NCBI RefSeq assembly: GCF_024300825.1
Contig: NZ_CP101323.1
Coordinates: 1,798,001 to 1,862,000, forward strand
Source: Natronomonas gomsonensis
GTDB lineage: Archaea; Halobacteriota; Halobacteria; Halobacteriales; Haloarculaceae
DNA length: 64,000 nt
Direction: 5' to 3'
Part shown: positions 26,406 through 34,222 of the stretch, piece by piece
Layout of the letters: each line of letters begins with the position of its first letter
Position numbering within the stretch: the first letter of the stretch is position 1
Program-made: the position numbers and the translations under genes
Notes under the pieces: generated by a model
What the model saw: only the letters and a program-made list of their open reading frames with translations
The model's database searches: none
Told to the model about the DNA's origin: nothing

Positions 26406-27190
26406 ACCCCTTCAACTGTACCGTCGTCCAGTTCGACGCGCCCCCCGAAGAGCCGAAATCGGAGACGCTTTCGAGAATGGTGGCGGCAATCGAGGCCACC
26501 GACGCCGATTTAGTGGTGTTTCCCGAACTCGCGACGACGGGGTATCACGTCTTCGACCGACTCGATGACCTCGCGGAACCGGTCGGCGGAGAGACGACGG
26601 AAACGCTCGGCGCGGCCGCCGACGCCGCCGACAGCGAGGTGCTGTTCGGGATGCCGCTGGCCGACGGTGATGCGGTGTACAACGCCGCCGTCTGGCTCGA
26701 CGCCGACGGCGACGTTCGGGGCCGCTACGACAAACGCCACCTCTGGGGTGCCGAACGGGACGCCTTCGATGCGGGCGAGCGCTATCTCGTCGTCGAGGCG
26801 CCGTTCGGCCGCGTCGGCGTCCAGATATGTTACGACCTCGCCTTCCCCGAAGCCAGCGCCGCGCTGGCCCGCGCGGAGTGTGACCTCTTGGTGAACCTCT
26901 CGGCGTGGACGGTGCAGATGGAGCGGGACTGGCAGACGCTGCTGCCGGCCCGTGCCGTCGAACAGGGTGCCTACGTCATCGGGTGTAATCGAGCGGGGAC
27001 GGAAGCCGGCGACAGTTTCTGTGGGAGCAGCATGGTCGTCGAACCCGATGGAACGACAATCGCGGAGTTGGGCAACGACGCCGGCCGACTGACGGCGACG
27101 CTGGAACCGGACATCGTCGCCGCGGAACGACGACGCAATCCCATGCGAGTCGACCGCCACGACGACCGCATCGACGCCGAAACGAGCTAA
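26402..27190 (+). CDS. Nitrilase-superfamily amidohydrolase
   Basis: A 262-residue carbon-nitrogen hydrolase. The catalytic triad is visible: Glu in VVFPELATTGYH, Lys in YDKRHLWG and Cys in VGVQICYDLAFPE. The group cleaves amides, N-carbamoyl compounds or omega-amides rather than true nitriles. It overlaps the second crotonase by four bases and ends the operon. Its place with acyl-CoA enzymes and next to a polyamine-type importer suggests removal of an amide nitrogen from an imported compound; that is inference. Confidence 0.88.
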   Translation: MNPFNCTVVQFDAPPEEPKSETLSRMVAAIEATDADLVVFPELATTGYHVFDRLDDLAEPVGGETTETLGAAADAADSEVLFGMPLADGDAVYNAAVWLDADGDVRGRYDKRHLWGAERDAFDAGERYLVVEAPFGRVGVQICYDLAFPEASAALARAECDLLVNLSAWTVQMERDWQTLLPARAVEQGAYVIGCNRAGTEAGDSFCGSSMVVEPDGTTIAELGNDAGRLTATLEPDIVAAERRRNPMRVDRHDDRIDAETS

Positions 27191-27245
27191 CAACGCCATG
27201 GAACGAACCCCACACGCCTCGGAACCCGACCGAGGCCAAGACAAG

Positions 27246-27253
27246 TTATTAAC
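27246..27253 (+). promoter_or_regulatory. TATA box of the Lrp-type regulator gene
   Basis: TTATTAAC, centred about 28 bases before the second in-frame ATG (27278) and 16 before the first (27266). The spacing favours a leaderless start at 27278. Confidence 0.5.
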
Positions 27254-27265
27254 GAACGCACATCG

Positions 27266-27775
27266 ATGAGCGAAACGATGCCAGAGGTCACGCTCGACGA
27301 GACCGACTTCGAGATACTCCGACGTCTCGACGAGGACGGCGAGGTTAGCGTTGACGAACTGAGCGACGAACTGGACGTGAGCGCGTCGACGATTTACTAC
27401 CGCCTCGAAGGGTATCGCGAACAGGGAATCGTCGAGGGACAGATTTCGAAACTCGACCCACAGAAACTCGGCCTCGGACTGACAGCGATTACCGAAATCG
27501 ACGCCAACTACGACGGTCCCGGCTACGAGGAAATCGCGGAGCGGCTCTCGGCGCTCTCCGGTGTCCAGCGGGTGTTCTTCATGCTCGGCGAGATGTCGTT
27601 TTACGTCATCTCACGGGTTCGCGACCACGAACACCTTCAGACGCTGATGGAGTCGATTATCCAGACTGAGGGCGTCGAGAACTCGAACACCAACGTCGTG
27701 CTTCGGACGTTCAAAGACGAGGACCGACTGCTCGTCAACTACGACGACGAGGATTTAGAGACGATTTTCGAGTGA
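27266..27775 (+). CDS. Lrp/AsnC-family transcriptional regulator
   Basis: A 169-residue regulator (165 if it starts at 27278, as the TATA position suggests). The N-terminal HTH reads LDETDFEILRRLDEDGEVSVDELSDELDVSASTIYYRLEGY; the rest is the ligand-binding RAM-like domain (ITEIDANYDGPGYEEIAERLSALSGVQRVFF). It follows the acyl-CoA/nitrilase operon by 75 bases with its own promoter and could control that operon or the polyamine importer through the palindrome at 22541. That link is not shown directly. Confidence 0.9.
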   Translation: MSETMPEVTLDETDFEILRRLDEDGEVSVDELSDELDVSASTIYYRLEGYREQGIVEGQISKLDPQKLGLGLTAITEIDANYDGPGYEEIAERLSALSGVQRVFFMLGEMSFYVISRVRDHEHLQTLMESIIQTEGVENSNTNVVLRTFKDEDRLLVNYDDEDLETIFE

Positions 27776-27856
27776 GGGCGTCGGCTCCGAACGGGGTAGC
27801 GGCCACGCCCACCGAACGTCTCCGCCGGGTGTGCAACGGCAGGGCCGACACACAGT

Positions 27857-29260
27857 ATGCGGTGGGGTCAAGAGGCCGGCCCCCGACGTGACGCCTACCC
27901 GATGTTTCCGTCTCTCGGCGTCGCGCTCGGCCCGTTCTTTCTCGCCGAGTCGCTACTCCAGTTCGGCGTCGACATCCGCGGACTGCTCGCCGCCGTGAAC
28001 CTCCGGTTGCTCCTCATTCCGCCGATTACGGGCGTCATCGGTTACATCACGAACTGGGTCGCTATCAGGATGCTGTTCAAACCGGTCGAGTTCCGGGGCA
28101 TCGACGTGCCCGGACTGGAGGTGGTAACGACGGCGCTTCCCCAGCGCGTCAGACAGATTCCCGGCATGATGCAGGGGCGAATCGGCTGGCAGGGCATCAT
28201 CCCCTCACGCGCACGCAAGATGGGGAGCATCTCCGTCGACACCGGCATCAGCAAAATCGCGAGCCAGCGGGAGTTCTACGAGGAGTTCGACGCCGAACGC
28301 ATCGCTGAACACATGCTCGCGGAGGGGAGCGAGGACATCCACCGGATGGTCGAGGAGATAATCCGCGAGAAACAGCCGCAACTGTGGCGGGATTCCCCCG
28401 AGGCGACCCGTCGACTGGTTCACGCACGCGTCTCCCAACAACTCCCGGAGGTCACCTATCGCATTACCGAGCGAATCGGCGAGAACATCGACGAACTGCT
28501 CGATATCAAGCTGATGGTGATGAACCATCTCGGCGAGAACCCCGAACTCGTCAACCGCATTTTCCTCGAAACCGGGGAACGGGAGTTCGATTTCCTCGTC
28601 AAGTCGGGGTTCATTTTCGGGACGCTGCTCGGCTGTTTCTCGATTCCGCTGTTCGTCTTCATCGACCGCTGGTGGGTGTTGCCCGTCGCTGGCGTGTTCG
28701 TCGGCTACTTCACCAACTGGCTCGCGCTGAAGATGATTTTCCAGCCGATGAAGCCCCACGAGGTCGGCCCGTTCACGATTCAGGGGCTGTTCATCCGCCG
28801 GCAGAACGAGGCCTCCGAGACGTATGCATCCATCGTCGCCGAGGAAGTCATCAATCTCGAAAACGTCGCCCGGAACCTCCTCAACGGCCCGAACGCCGAC
28901 CGGACACGCAAAATGATAGCCGAGGAACTCCGGGAGGCGGTCGACTCGTCGATGGGACTGGCCGCACCGCTGTTGCGGTTTACGACCGGCCCCAGACAGT
29001 ACGACGCCATCCGCGAGGGCATCGCCGACCGCGGCGTCGAGTACGCCATCGAACCGATGTCCGACCCCGAGTTCAACGCCGAACGGAGCGAGGCCATCCA
29101 GCGGTTGATGGCCGGTCGGATGAAAGACCTCCCGCCGGAGGAGTTCGCCCGCATGCTCCGGGCGGCGTTCAAAGAAGACGAATGGCTCCTCATCGGCGTC
29201 GGCGCGGCGCTCGGCTTCGTCGCCGGCTGGGTTCAACTACTCGTCGTCACCGCAGTGTGA
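27857..29260 (+). CDS. DUF445 family membrane-associated protein
   Basis: A 467-residue protein of the DUF445 family. The family mark GY-x-TNW-x-A occurs twice: GVIGYITNWVAIRMLF near residue 60 and GYFTNWLALKMIF near 290, each followed by a long amphipathic helical part. Hydrophobic helices are seen at the N-terminus, the middle and the C-terminus (LIGVGAALGFVAGWVQLLVV). The first 15 residues (Arg/Gly-rich) may be absent if translation starts at the ATG at 27902. Function is unknown in the family; in bacteria it is linked loosely to membrane shape and heat-stress phenotypes. Confidence 0.85.
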   Translation: MRWGQEAGPRRDAYPMFPSLGVALGPFFLAESLLQFGVDIRGLLAAVNLRLLLIPPITGVIGYITNWVAIRMLFKPVEFRGIDVPGLEVVTTALPQRVRQIPGMMQGRIGWQGIIPSRARKMGSISVDTGISKIASQREFYEEFDAERIAEHMLAEGSEDIHRMVEEIIREKQPQLWRDSPEATRRLVHARVSQQLPEVTYRITERIGENIDELLDIKLMVMNHLGENPELVNRIFLETGEREFDFLVKSGFIFGTLLGCFSIPLFVFIDRWWVLPVAGVFVGYFTNWLALKMIFQPMKPHEVGPFTIQGLFIRRQNEASETYASIVAEEVINLENVARNLLNGPNADRTRKMIAEELREAVDSSMGLAAPLLRFTTGPRQYDAIREGIADRGVEYAIEPMSDPEFNAERSEAIQRLMAGRMKDLPPEEFARMLRAAFKEDEWLLIGVGAALGFVAGWVQLLVVTAV

Positions 29261-29301
29261 GACGGTCGACATTTTTTGGCTGGCGCTGGACAGGCGCTGT
29301 C

Positions 29302-29619
29302 ATGGACGAGACGCTCCGCTCCCGACGGGCCCGATATCTCGCGTGGCTCTCGATACTTGTCGGTCTCGTGTTGATTCCGGTTCCGTTCTTGACCGGCACG
29401 AGTACGCTCGGGGCCTGTGAGTTCGGTGGCTTCTACGGCGCGGTGTACGACGCGGTCGGCATCTATCCGCCCGGCTACACCGTCGATGTCGTCTGGAGCG
29501 ACCTGCAGGTGGTGTGGTCGGATGGCTGTAACGGCCACGTCTCCTCGCTCGTTCCGTCGTTGTTCGGCGGTACGTTGTCGCTCGTCGGTGTCGGCGCACT
29601 CGCGTGGCTCCGACGGTGA
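29302..29619 (+). CDS. Small membrane protein, two helices
   Basis: A 105-residue hypothetical protein not recognised by family. It opens with basic residues (MDETLRSRRARYLAW), has a hydrophobic helix (LSILVGLVLIPVPFLTG), a central segment with two Cys (GACEFGG and SDGCNG) that could pair outside the cell, and a C-terminal helix. It starts 41 bases after the DUF445 stop and meets a zinc-ribbon gene head-on. Codon use and third-base GC match real genes here. Confidence 0.65.
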   Translation: MDETLRSRRARYLAWLSILVGLVLIPVPFLTGTSTLGACEFGGFYGAVYDAVGIYPPGYTVDVVWSDLQVVWSDGCNGHVSSLVPSLFGGTLSLVGVGALAWLRR

Positions 29620-29625
29620 CCGCTT

Positions 29626-29805
29626 TCAGCACCGGTCGGTCGGTGACCCGTCCCGGACGTGCCCCAGTCGCTCGCCAACCGACCCCGGGACTGGACTCCG
29701 ACAGTACCGACAGTACCACGACCGGCCGGTCGGCGTCGACTCCCGAATCAAATCGTCGACGGCACCGAGCGTCGCACCGCAATCACAGGAGTAGGTGGTT
29801 GCCAT
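29626..29805 (-). CDS. Small zinc-ribbon protein
   Basis: A 59-residue protein starting at the ATG at 29805. Four cysteines in two pairs (SCDCGATLG and YCRYCRSP) form a likely zinc ribbon. Haloarchaea encode many such micro-zinc-finger proteins, often with regulatory roles. It is convergent with the small membrane protein, 6 bases between stops, and follows the start of the ppk transcript on the same strand by 65 bases, so read-through from ppk is possible. Confidence 0.6.
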   Translation of the reverse strand: MATTYSCDCGATLGAVDDLIRESTPTGRSWYCRYCRSPVPGSVGERLGHVRDGSPTDRC

Positions 29806-29870
29806 GCGGGTCGTTGACACGCAGGGGACGTAACTGTAACGCCGGGAGGGCGCGACCGCGGCGCGGTCGG

Positions 29871-32252
29871 CTACAGTTCGGGGTCGGTGTACACTTCGTC
29901 GAGGTCGATGTTCGGCTCCCGCTGGGGCTTCGAGTCGGGCACCGTCGACTCCTCGGGGGTGGCTTCGCGGGTCCGACACATCAACACCTCGTGGGTACTC
30001 CGGGCGGCTTCGGCGTCGGCCGGTCGCTGTTGGACGTAACTGCCGTCGGGGCGCATCGTCCAGCGCTTGCGGTTGTCGTCAAGCATTATCTGGAGTATCT
30101 CGTCGAGTTGGTCCCGTAAGGTGGGGTCCTCGACGGGGGTGACGGCCTCGACTCGGCGGTCGAGGTTTCGGGTCATCCAGTCGGCGGACCCGATGAAGTA
30201 GTCGGCGTCGTCGCCGGTGCCGAACCGGAAGATGCGGGAGTGTTCGAGGAACCGCCCCACGACGCTGTGGACACGAACGGTGTCGGTGACGCCCTCGATG
30301 CCGGGTCGGAGCCGACAGATACCGCGGACGATGAGGTCGATTTCGACGCCCGCCTCGGCAGCGTCGTACAGTTTCCGGACCACGTCGGGGTCCTCCAGTG
30401 AGTTCATCTTCGCGACGATGCGGCCCTCTCCGCCGCGCTCGGCACGTTCGCGCTCGCGGTCGATGAGTTCGTGTAGCCGCTCTCGGAGCGTCTCGGGGGC
30501 GACGAGCAGTTTCCGATAGGTCTGCTGTCGGGAGTGGCCGGTAAAGGAGTTGAACAGTCGGACGATGTCCTGTCCGACGTCCGGGTCGGCGGTGAACAGC
30601 CCCAAATCGACGTACCCCTTGGCGGTGCCGGAGTGGTAGTTACCGCTTGCGACGTGGGAGTAAATGCGCACGTCGTCGTCTTCCTCGCGGACGGCGAGGG
30701 CGACCTTGCTGTGGGTTTTGAGGCCGATAGAGCCGTAGGCGACGTGGATGCCCTCCTCTTCGAGGCGCTTGACCCACCGGAGGTTGTTCTCCTCGTCGAA
30801 GCGGGCCTTCAACTCGACCATCACGGCCACCTGCTTGCCGTTCTTCGCGGCGTCGATGAGGCTCCGAATCACCTTCGAGTCGGGGGCTGTCCGGTAGATG
30901 GCGGCCTTGATAGCGAGGGTGTCGGGGTCGTGGGCGGCGGTGTCGAGAAACGACTGGACGGTGTCGGCGAAACTGTGATACGGGTGGTGGACGAGGGCGT
31001 CACCTTCGCGTATCATGTCGAAGACGGCCTCGGGTCGGTCGGGGTTCAGCCCCGCGAACCGAGGGTGCGGTTGCGGCGTCCACGAATCGAGTTTCAACGC
31101 CGGGTACTCGAGGTCGACGAGCGCCTCGAAGTCCGTCAGCGCCAGCGGCTCCGGCCGCGAGAACACCTCCTCGGTTCCGACATCGAGGTGTTCAACCAGT
31201 AGCTCTCGAACCGGGTCGGGCGTGTTCTCAGCGATTTCGAGACGGACGACCGTCGCAAAGCGACGCTGGCGGAGCACGTCCTCGATGCGCTCGATGAGGC
31301 CCTCCGCGACGTCCTCGTTGCGTCTGACCTCGGCGTTGCGCGTGACACGGAACGTCGAGGAGTGACACACGTCGACGTTCGGAAAGAGCAAATCGAGGTT
31401 CCCCTCGATGACGCCCTCCAGCGGGACGAACCGGTCGTCGCCGTCGGCCTCGGTGACGGATGCTCCGGGGTCGGACACCGAGACGAGTCGCGGTCGGTTG
31501 GCCGGCACCTTGATTCGTGAAAACCGTTCCTCGCCGTGAGAATCGCGGGTGAGCACCGCGACGGACAACGAGAGGTTCGAGATGAAGGGGAACGGATGGG
31601 CCGGGTCGAACGTCAGCGGGGTCAGCGTCGGCAGCACCGAGGACTCGAAATACGACCGCAGGCGTCGGCGTTCGGCGTCGGTGAGGTCGCCGTAGGTGAG
31701 GAGTTCGATGCCGCTGTCGGCGAGTAGCGGCCGTACCGCCTCGTGGAAGCACCGCGATTGGGTCTCGAAGAGGTCTGCGGTGACATCGAGCGCCGCAGTC
31801 CACTGTTCGCGCGGCGTCAACCCGTCGACGGTCGGTTCGGTCACGTCGGCGGCGAGTTGCTGTTTCAGCCCGCCGATTCGCTTCATGAAGAATTCATCGA
31901 GGTTCCGGGTGAGGATGCTCAGAAACCGGAGGCGCTCCAGCGGTGGGTTGCGCTCGTCGAGGGCCTCATACAGGACGCGCCACTGGAAGTTCAACTCCGA
32001 CAGTTCGCGGTTGAGGTACCACGCCGGGTCAGTCCGTGGTCGCTCCGAGTTGGGTACCTCGGGTCCGGTCGGCAGGGTCTGAGCCGGCGCGTCGATAGCC
32101 CACGTTTCCGGCGACAACTCCACGGGGGTCGTCGTCGGCTCATCTCCAGTGTCGTCGTCGGTGGCATCCTCCGAGGCGGTCTCGTCATCCGGCGTTTCCG
32201 CTCCTGATGGTGTGGCGTTCTCGCGCTCTTCGGAAGACTGCTCGCCAGCCAT
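29871..32252 (-). CDS. ppk1: Polyphosphate kinase 1
   Basis: A 793-residue Ppk1 that polymerises the ATP gamma-phosphate into polyphosphate and can run in reverse. After about 70 acidic disordered residues the N domain starts at YLNRELSELNFQWRVL; the catalytic region shows GLKTHSKVALAVR with the likely phospho-histidine, and HVASGNYHSGTAKGYVDLGLFT. The C-terminus has YFIGSADWMTRNLDRRVE. The ATG at 32252 is preferred; 26 residues upstream look non-coding. It follows the metallophosphatase stop by a single base, so the two are an operon for phosphate or nucleotide handling. Confidence 0.93.
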   Translation of the reverse strand: MAGEQSSEERENATPSGAETPDDETASEDATDDDTGDEPTTTPVELSPETWAIDAPAQTLPTGPEVPNSERPRTDPAWYLNRELSELNFQWRVLYEALDERNPPLERLRFLSILTRNLDEFFMKRIGGLKQQLAADVTEPTVDGLTPREQWTAALDVTADLFETQSRCFHEAVRPLLADSGIELLTYGDLTDAERRRLRSYFESSVLPTLTPLTFDPAHPFPFISNLSLSVAVLTRDSHGEERFSRIKVPANRPRLVSVSDPGASVTEADGDDRFVPLEGVIEGNLDLLFPNVDVCHSSTFRVTRNAEVRRNEDVAEGLIERIEDVLRQRRFATVVRLEIAENTPDPVRELLVEHLDVGTEEVFSRPEPLALTDFEALVDLEYPALKLDSWTPQPHPRFAGLNPDRPEAVFDMIREGDALVHHPYHSFADTVQSFLDTAAHDPDTLAIKAAIYRTAPDSKVIRSLIDAAKNGKQVAVMVELKARFDEENNLRWVKRLEEEGIHVAYGSIGLKTHSKVALAVREEDDDVRIYSHVASGNYHSGTAKGYVDLGLFTADPDVGQDIVRLFNSFTGHSRQQTYRKLLVAPETLRERLHELIDRERERAERGGEGRIVAKMNSLEDPDVVRKLYDAAEAGVEIDLIVRGICRLRPGIEGVTDTVRVHSVVGRFLEHSRIFRFGTGDDADYFIGSADWMTRNLDRRVEAVTPVEDPTLRDQLDEILQIMLDDNRKRWTMRPDGSYVQQRPADAEAARSTHEVLMCRTREATPEESTVPDSKPQREPNIDLDEVYTDPEL

Positions 32253-32253
32253 C

Positions 32254-32946
32254 TCAGTCGGCGGAGGTGTCGGGTGAGATGATTTTCGAGTCGCTGCGAC
32301 TGACGCCGCCCCGTTTCGACGGCACGTCACGGTAGCGACCGTTGCGCACGTCGTAGGCTGTCAGTGACCCGCCGTAGACACATCCGGTATCGAGGCCGAC
32401 CGCCCACTCTCGCTTGAGCGGTCGTTCAAGAACCGTGTGGCCGAAGAACACGCGCGGCGGACCCTCGTAGTCGTCGTACCAGAAGGGGCCTTCGTAGCCG
32501 CCGGCAGGCGACAGCGACCGGACGTTCTGGAGGTCATCGACCGTGTGTTCGGCCAGCGCCTTCCGTGGGTCGACCCCGGCGTGGACGACTAGGCCGCCGT
32601 CGAACCCGATGGCGACCGGCAGCGACCGAAGCCACTCGCGGTGGTCCTCGTCCAAACCCTCGACCACCGTCTCACCGCGCAGAACCTTCTCCTCGTTGTT
32701 GCCGCGGACGCTGTACATGTTCGGTGAGTCGCGGAGCAACTCGACGACGCCGGCGCTGTCCGGCCCCTTTCGAATCAGGTCGCCGACGAAGACGACGAGG
32801 TCCTCCTCGCCGATGTCGAGCGTCCCCAGCAGTCGGTCGAGTGACTCCCGGCAGCCGTGAACGTCTCCGACGACGTAGACGTCATCCCAGGCATCGAGGT
32901 CGAGACGAAGGTACTGTTCGGCGACATCGGGGTGGAAATCCAGCAT
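32254..32946 (-). CDS. Metallophosphoesterase (PrpE/ApaH-like)
   Basis: A 230-residue calcineurin-fold phosphatase. Metal motifs are GDVHG, GDLIRKGPDS, GNNEEKVL, HAGVDP and FFGHT, in the order expected of PPP-type or ApaH/PrpE enzymes; the usual DRG is KGP and the usual GNHE is GNNE. Such enzymes cleave phosphoproteins or dinucleoside polyphosphates. It is the first gene of the operon with ppk1, with one base between them. A near-TATA (CTTAAC) sits about 28 bases upstream and a perfect TATACATGTATA palindrome 52-63 bases upstream. Confidence 0.9.
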   Translation of the reverse strand: MLDFHPDVAEQYLRLDLDAWDDVYVVGDVHGCRESLDRLLGTLDIGEEDLVVFVGDLIRKGPDSAGVVELLRDSPNMYSVRGNNEEKVLRGETVVEGLDEDHREWLRSLPVAIGFDGGLVVHAGVDPRKALAEHTVDDLQNVRSLSPAGGYEGPFWYDDYEGPPRVFFGHTVLERPLKREWAVGLDTGCVYGGSLTAYDVRNGRYRDVPSKRGGVSRSDSKIISPDTSAD

Positions 32947-32997
32947 TCTCGACGGTGACTACTCCCTGCCGTCTGTTAAGCGGTACTAAGAGTGGTA

Positions 32998-33009
32998 TAT
33001 ACATGTATA
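32998..33009. promoter_or_regulatory. 12-base palindrome upstream of the phosphatase-ppk1 operon
   Basis: TATACATGTATA, perfect, AT-only except for its centre, lying between the end of the DUF7260 gene and the start of the phosphatase. It sits upstream of the likely TATA element, a site used by activators or repressors. Phosphate control is a guess. Confidence 0.4.
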
Positions 33010-33017
33010 GAGACGAC

Positions 33018-33812
33018 TTAGGGCCGGCAGCGAGCCATCGATCGCTCGACGGTCGCCCGGACGGTTCGGATGCGCTCGGTCAACTCGGCGACCGTCGACA
33101 TGACAGGGTAGTCGAAGGCCTCCGCTTGGTACACGTAGCAAGCGATGTCCGGTGCGCTCGACGGCAGCCACCTCGCACGGCGCTGTTCGAACAGGCTCGC
33201 CTGTCGGTCGGCGGCGATATCGTCACAGTGCTCCTCGAGGACGTGGAGTCGGGCACGGTACGCGTCGAGGGAGCCGAATGATTCCTCCGCGTAGGACCGT
33301 GCCGTGAGGTCGGCCACCTCCTCCGCGACCGGGCGTAGCTCCTCGGTCACCTCCTGGAGAGACTCGCGTTCGGAATCGAGGGCGCCGACGAGCAACTCCC
33401 GTGTCGACTGTGCCTCGGACGCCGCCGACAGCGTCGCTTGCCTGCAGCGCTCGTTGAAGTTCGTCCCCTCGGTCAGCGCTGAGGCGATATCGGGGCTGAA
33501 CTCTCCCTGAAGGCTCTCGACGTAGGTGTCGTCGTACTCCTCGGCGTAGTGCGGAACGCCCATCACCGTCGTCTCGTAGGCCTGCCGGACGCGCCGGAGC
33601 CCACTCGTCGGCTGGGACCGCACGGCGGCGACGCTTACCGTCGACCTGCCCCTCGCGGTCGTCGTCTTGGCGTCGATAGCTCGAACCCGGTCTTCGAACG
33701 CCCGGAACGCTTCGAGTTCGTCGGCCGTTCGCCGTCGCTCCCGCCTGACGGCCATCATCGCTCGCCGCAGTCGACCGTCGGTTCCGACTCCCACCTCGTC
33801 GGTGCCGTCCAT
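33018..33812 (-). CDS. DUF7260-type hypothetical protein
   Basis: A 264-residue soluble protein, largely helical, with many Arg, Glu and Ala and several stretches of coiled-coil character (ERESLQEVTEELRPVAEEVADLTARSYAEE). It resembles the haloarchaeal DUF7260 group, of unknown role. No transmembrane segment or signal is visible. A TATA-like AATTATAAC lies about 35 bases upstream of the ATG. It is followed by the ppk1 operon on the same strand. Confidence 0.75.
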   Translation of the reverse strand: MDGTDEVGVGTDGRLRRAMMAVRRERRRTADELEAFRAFEDRVRAIDAKTTTARGRSTVSVAAVRSQPTSGLRRVRQAYETTVMGVPHYAEEYDDTYVESLQGEFSPDIASALTEGTNFNERCRQATLSAASEAQSTRELLVGALDSERESLQEVTEELRPVAEEVADLTARSYAEESFGSLDAYRARLHVLEEHCDDIAADRQASLFEQRRARWLPSSAPDIACYVYQAEAFDYPVMSTVAELTERIRTVRATVERSMARCRP

Positions 33813-33938
33813 ACGAGCAGCCTCTCCAGCGGTGGGTATAGCCCGTTATAATTGGGGTACGGGGCCCTCGGTCGCACAATTGAGCGCTATATATTTCCGG
33901 AATCCGATGTACCGCCCCCCTTCCCTGGAGCGGTCGCC

Positions 33939-34163
33939 TCAGGCGAGTTCGGTGAGTGCGAGCAGTACCTGCGGAACTGCCAGCAGGACGACACCGAGCA
34001 GTATCAGTGCCGCCGGCAACACGAGCAGGCCGGCGTCGGTGAACAGCCACATCCCGAGCCCGGCTAGTATCGCCACCACGCCAAGGATACGCAGTATCCA
34101 CACGAGGGCTTCTTCGAGACCCGAATCCGCCAGTACCTCGACGACTTCGAGTGCTTCGTCCAT
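33939..34163 (-). CDS. Small two-helix membrane protein
   Basis: A 74-residue protein with two hydrophobic helices (ILRILGVVAILAGLGMWLF and LPAALILLGVVLLAVPQVLL) after an acidic N-terminus. A TATA-like TTATGTATAA lies about 30 bases upstream of the ATG. No family is recognised. It follows the pilin-like gene by 60 bases on the same strand. Confidence 0.6.
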   Translation of the reverse strand: MDEALEVVEVLADSGLEEALVWILRILGVVAILAGLGMWLFTDAGLLVLPAALILLGVVLLAVPQVLLALTELA

Positions 34164-34222
34164 CGGGCGCCTGTTTCTGTCGGCCCAGTGTTATACATAA
34201 CGGCCAACCGCGATGTCGTCGG

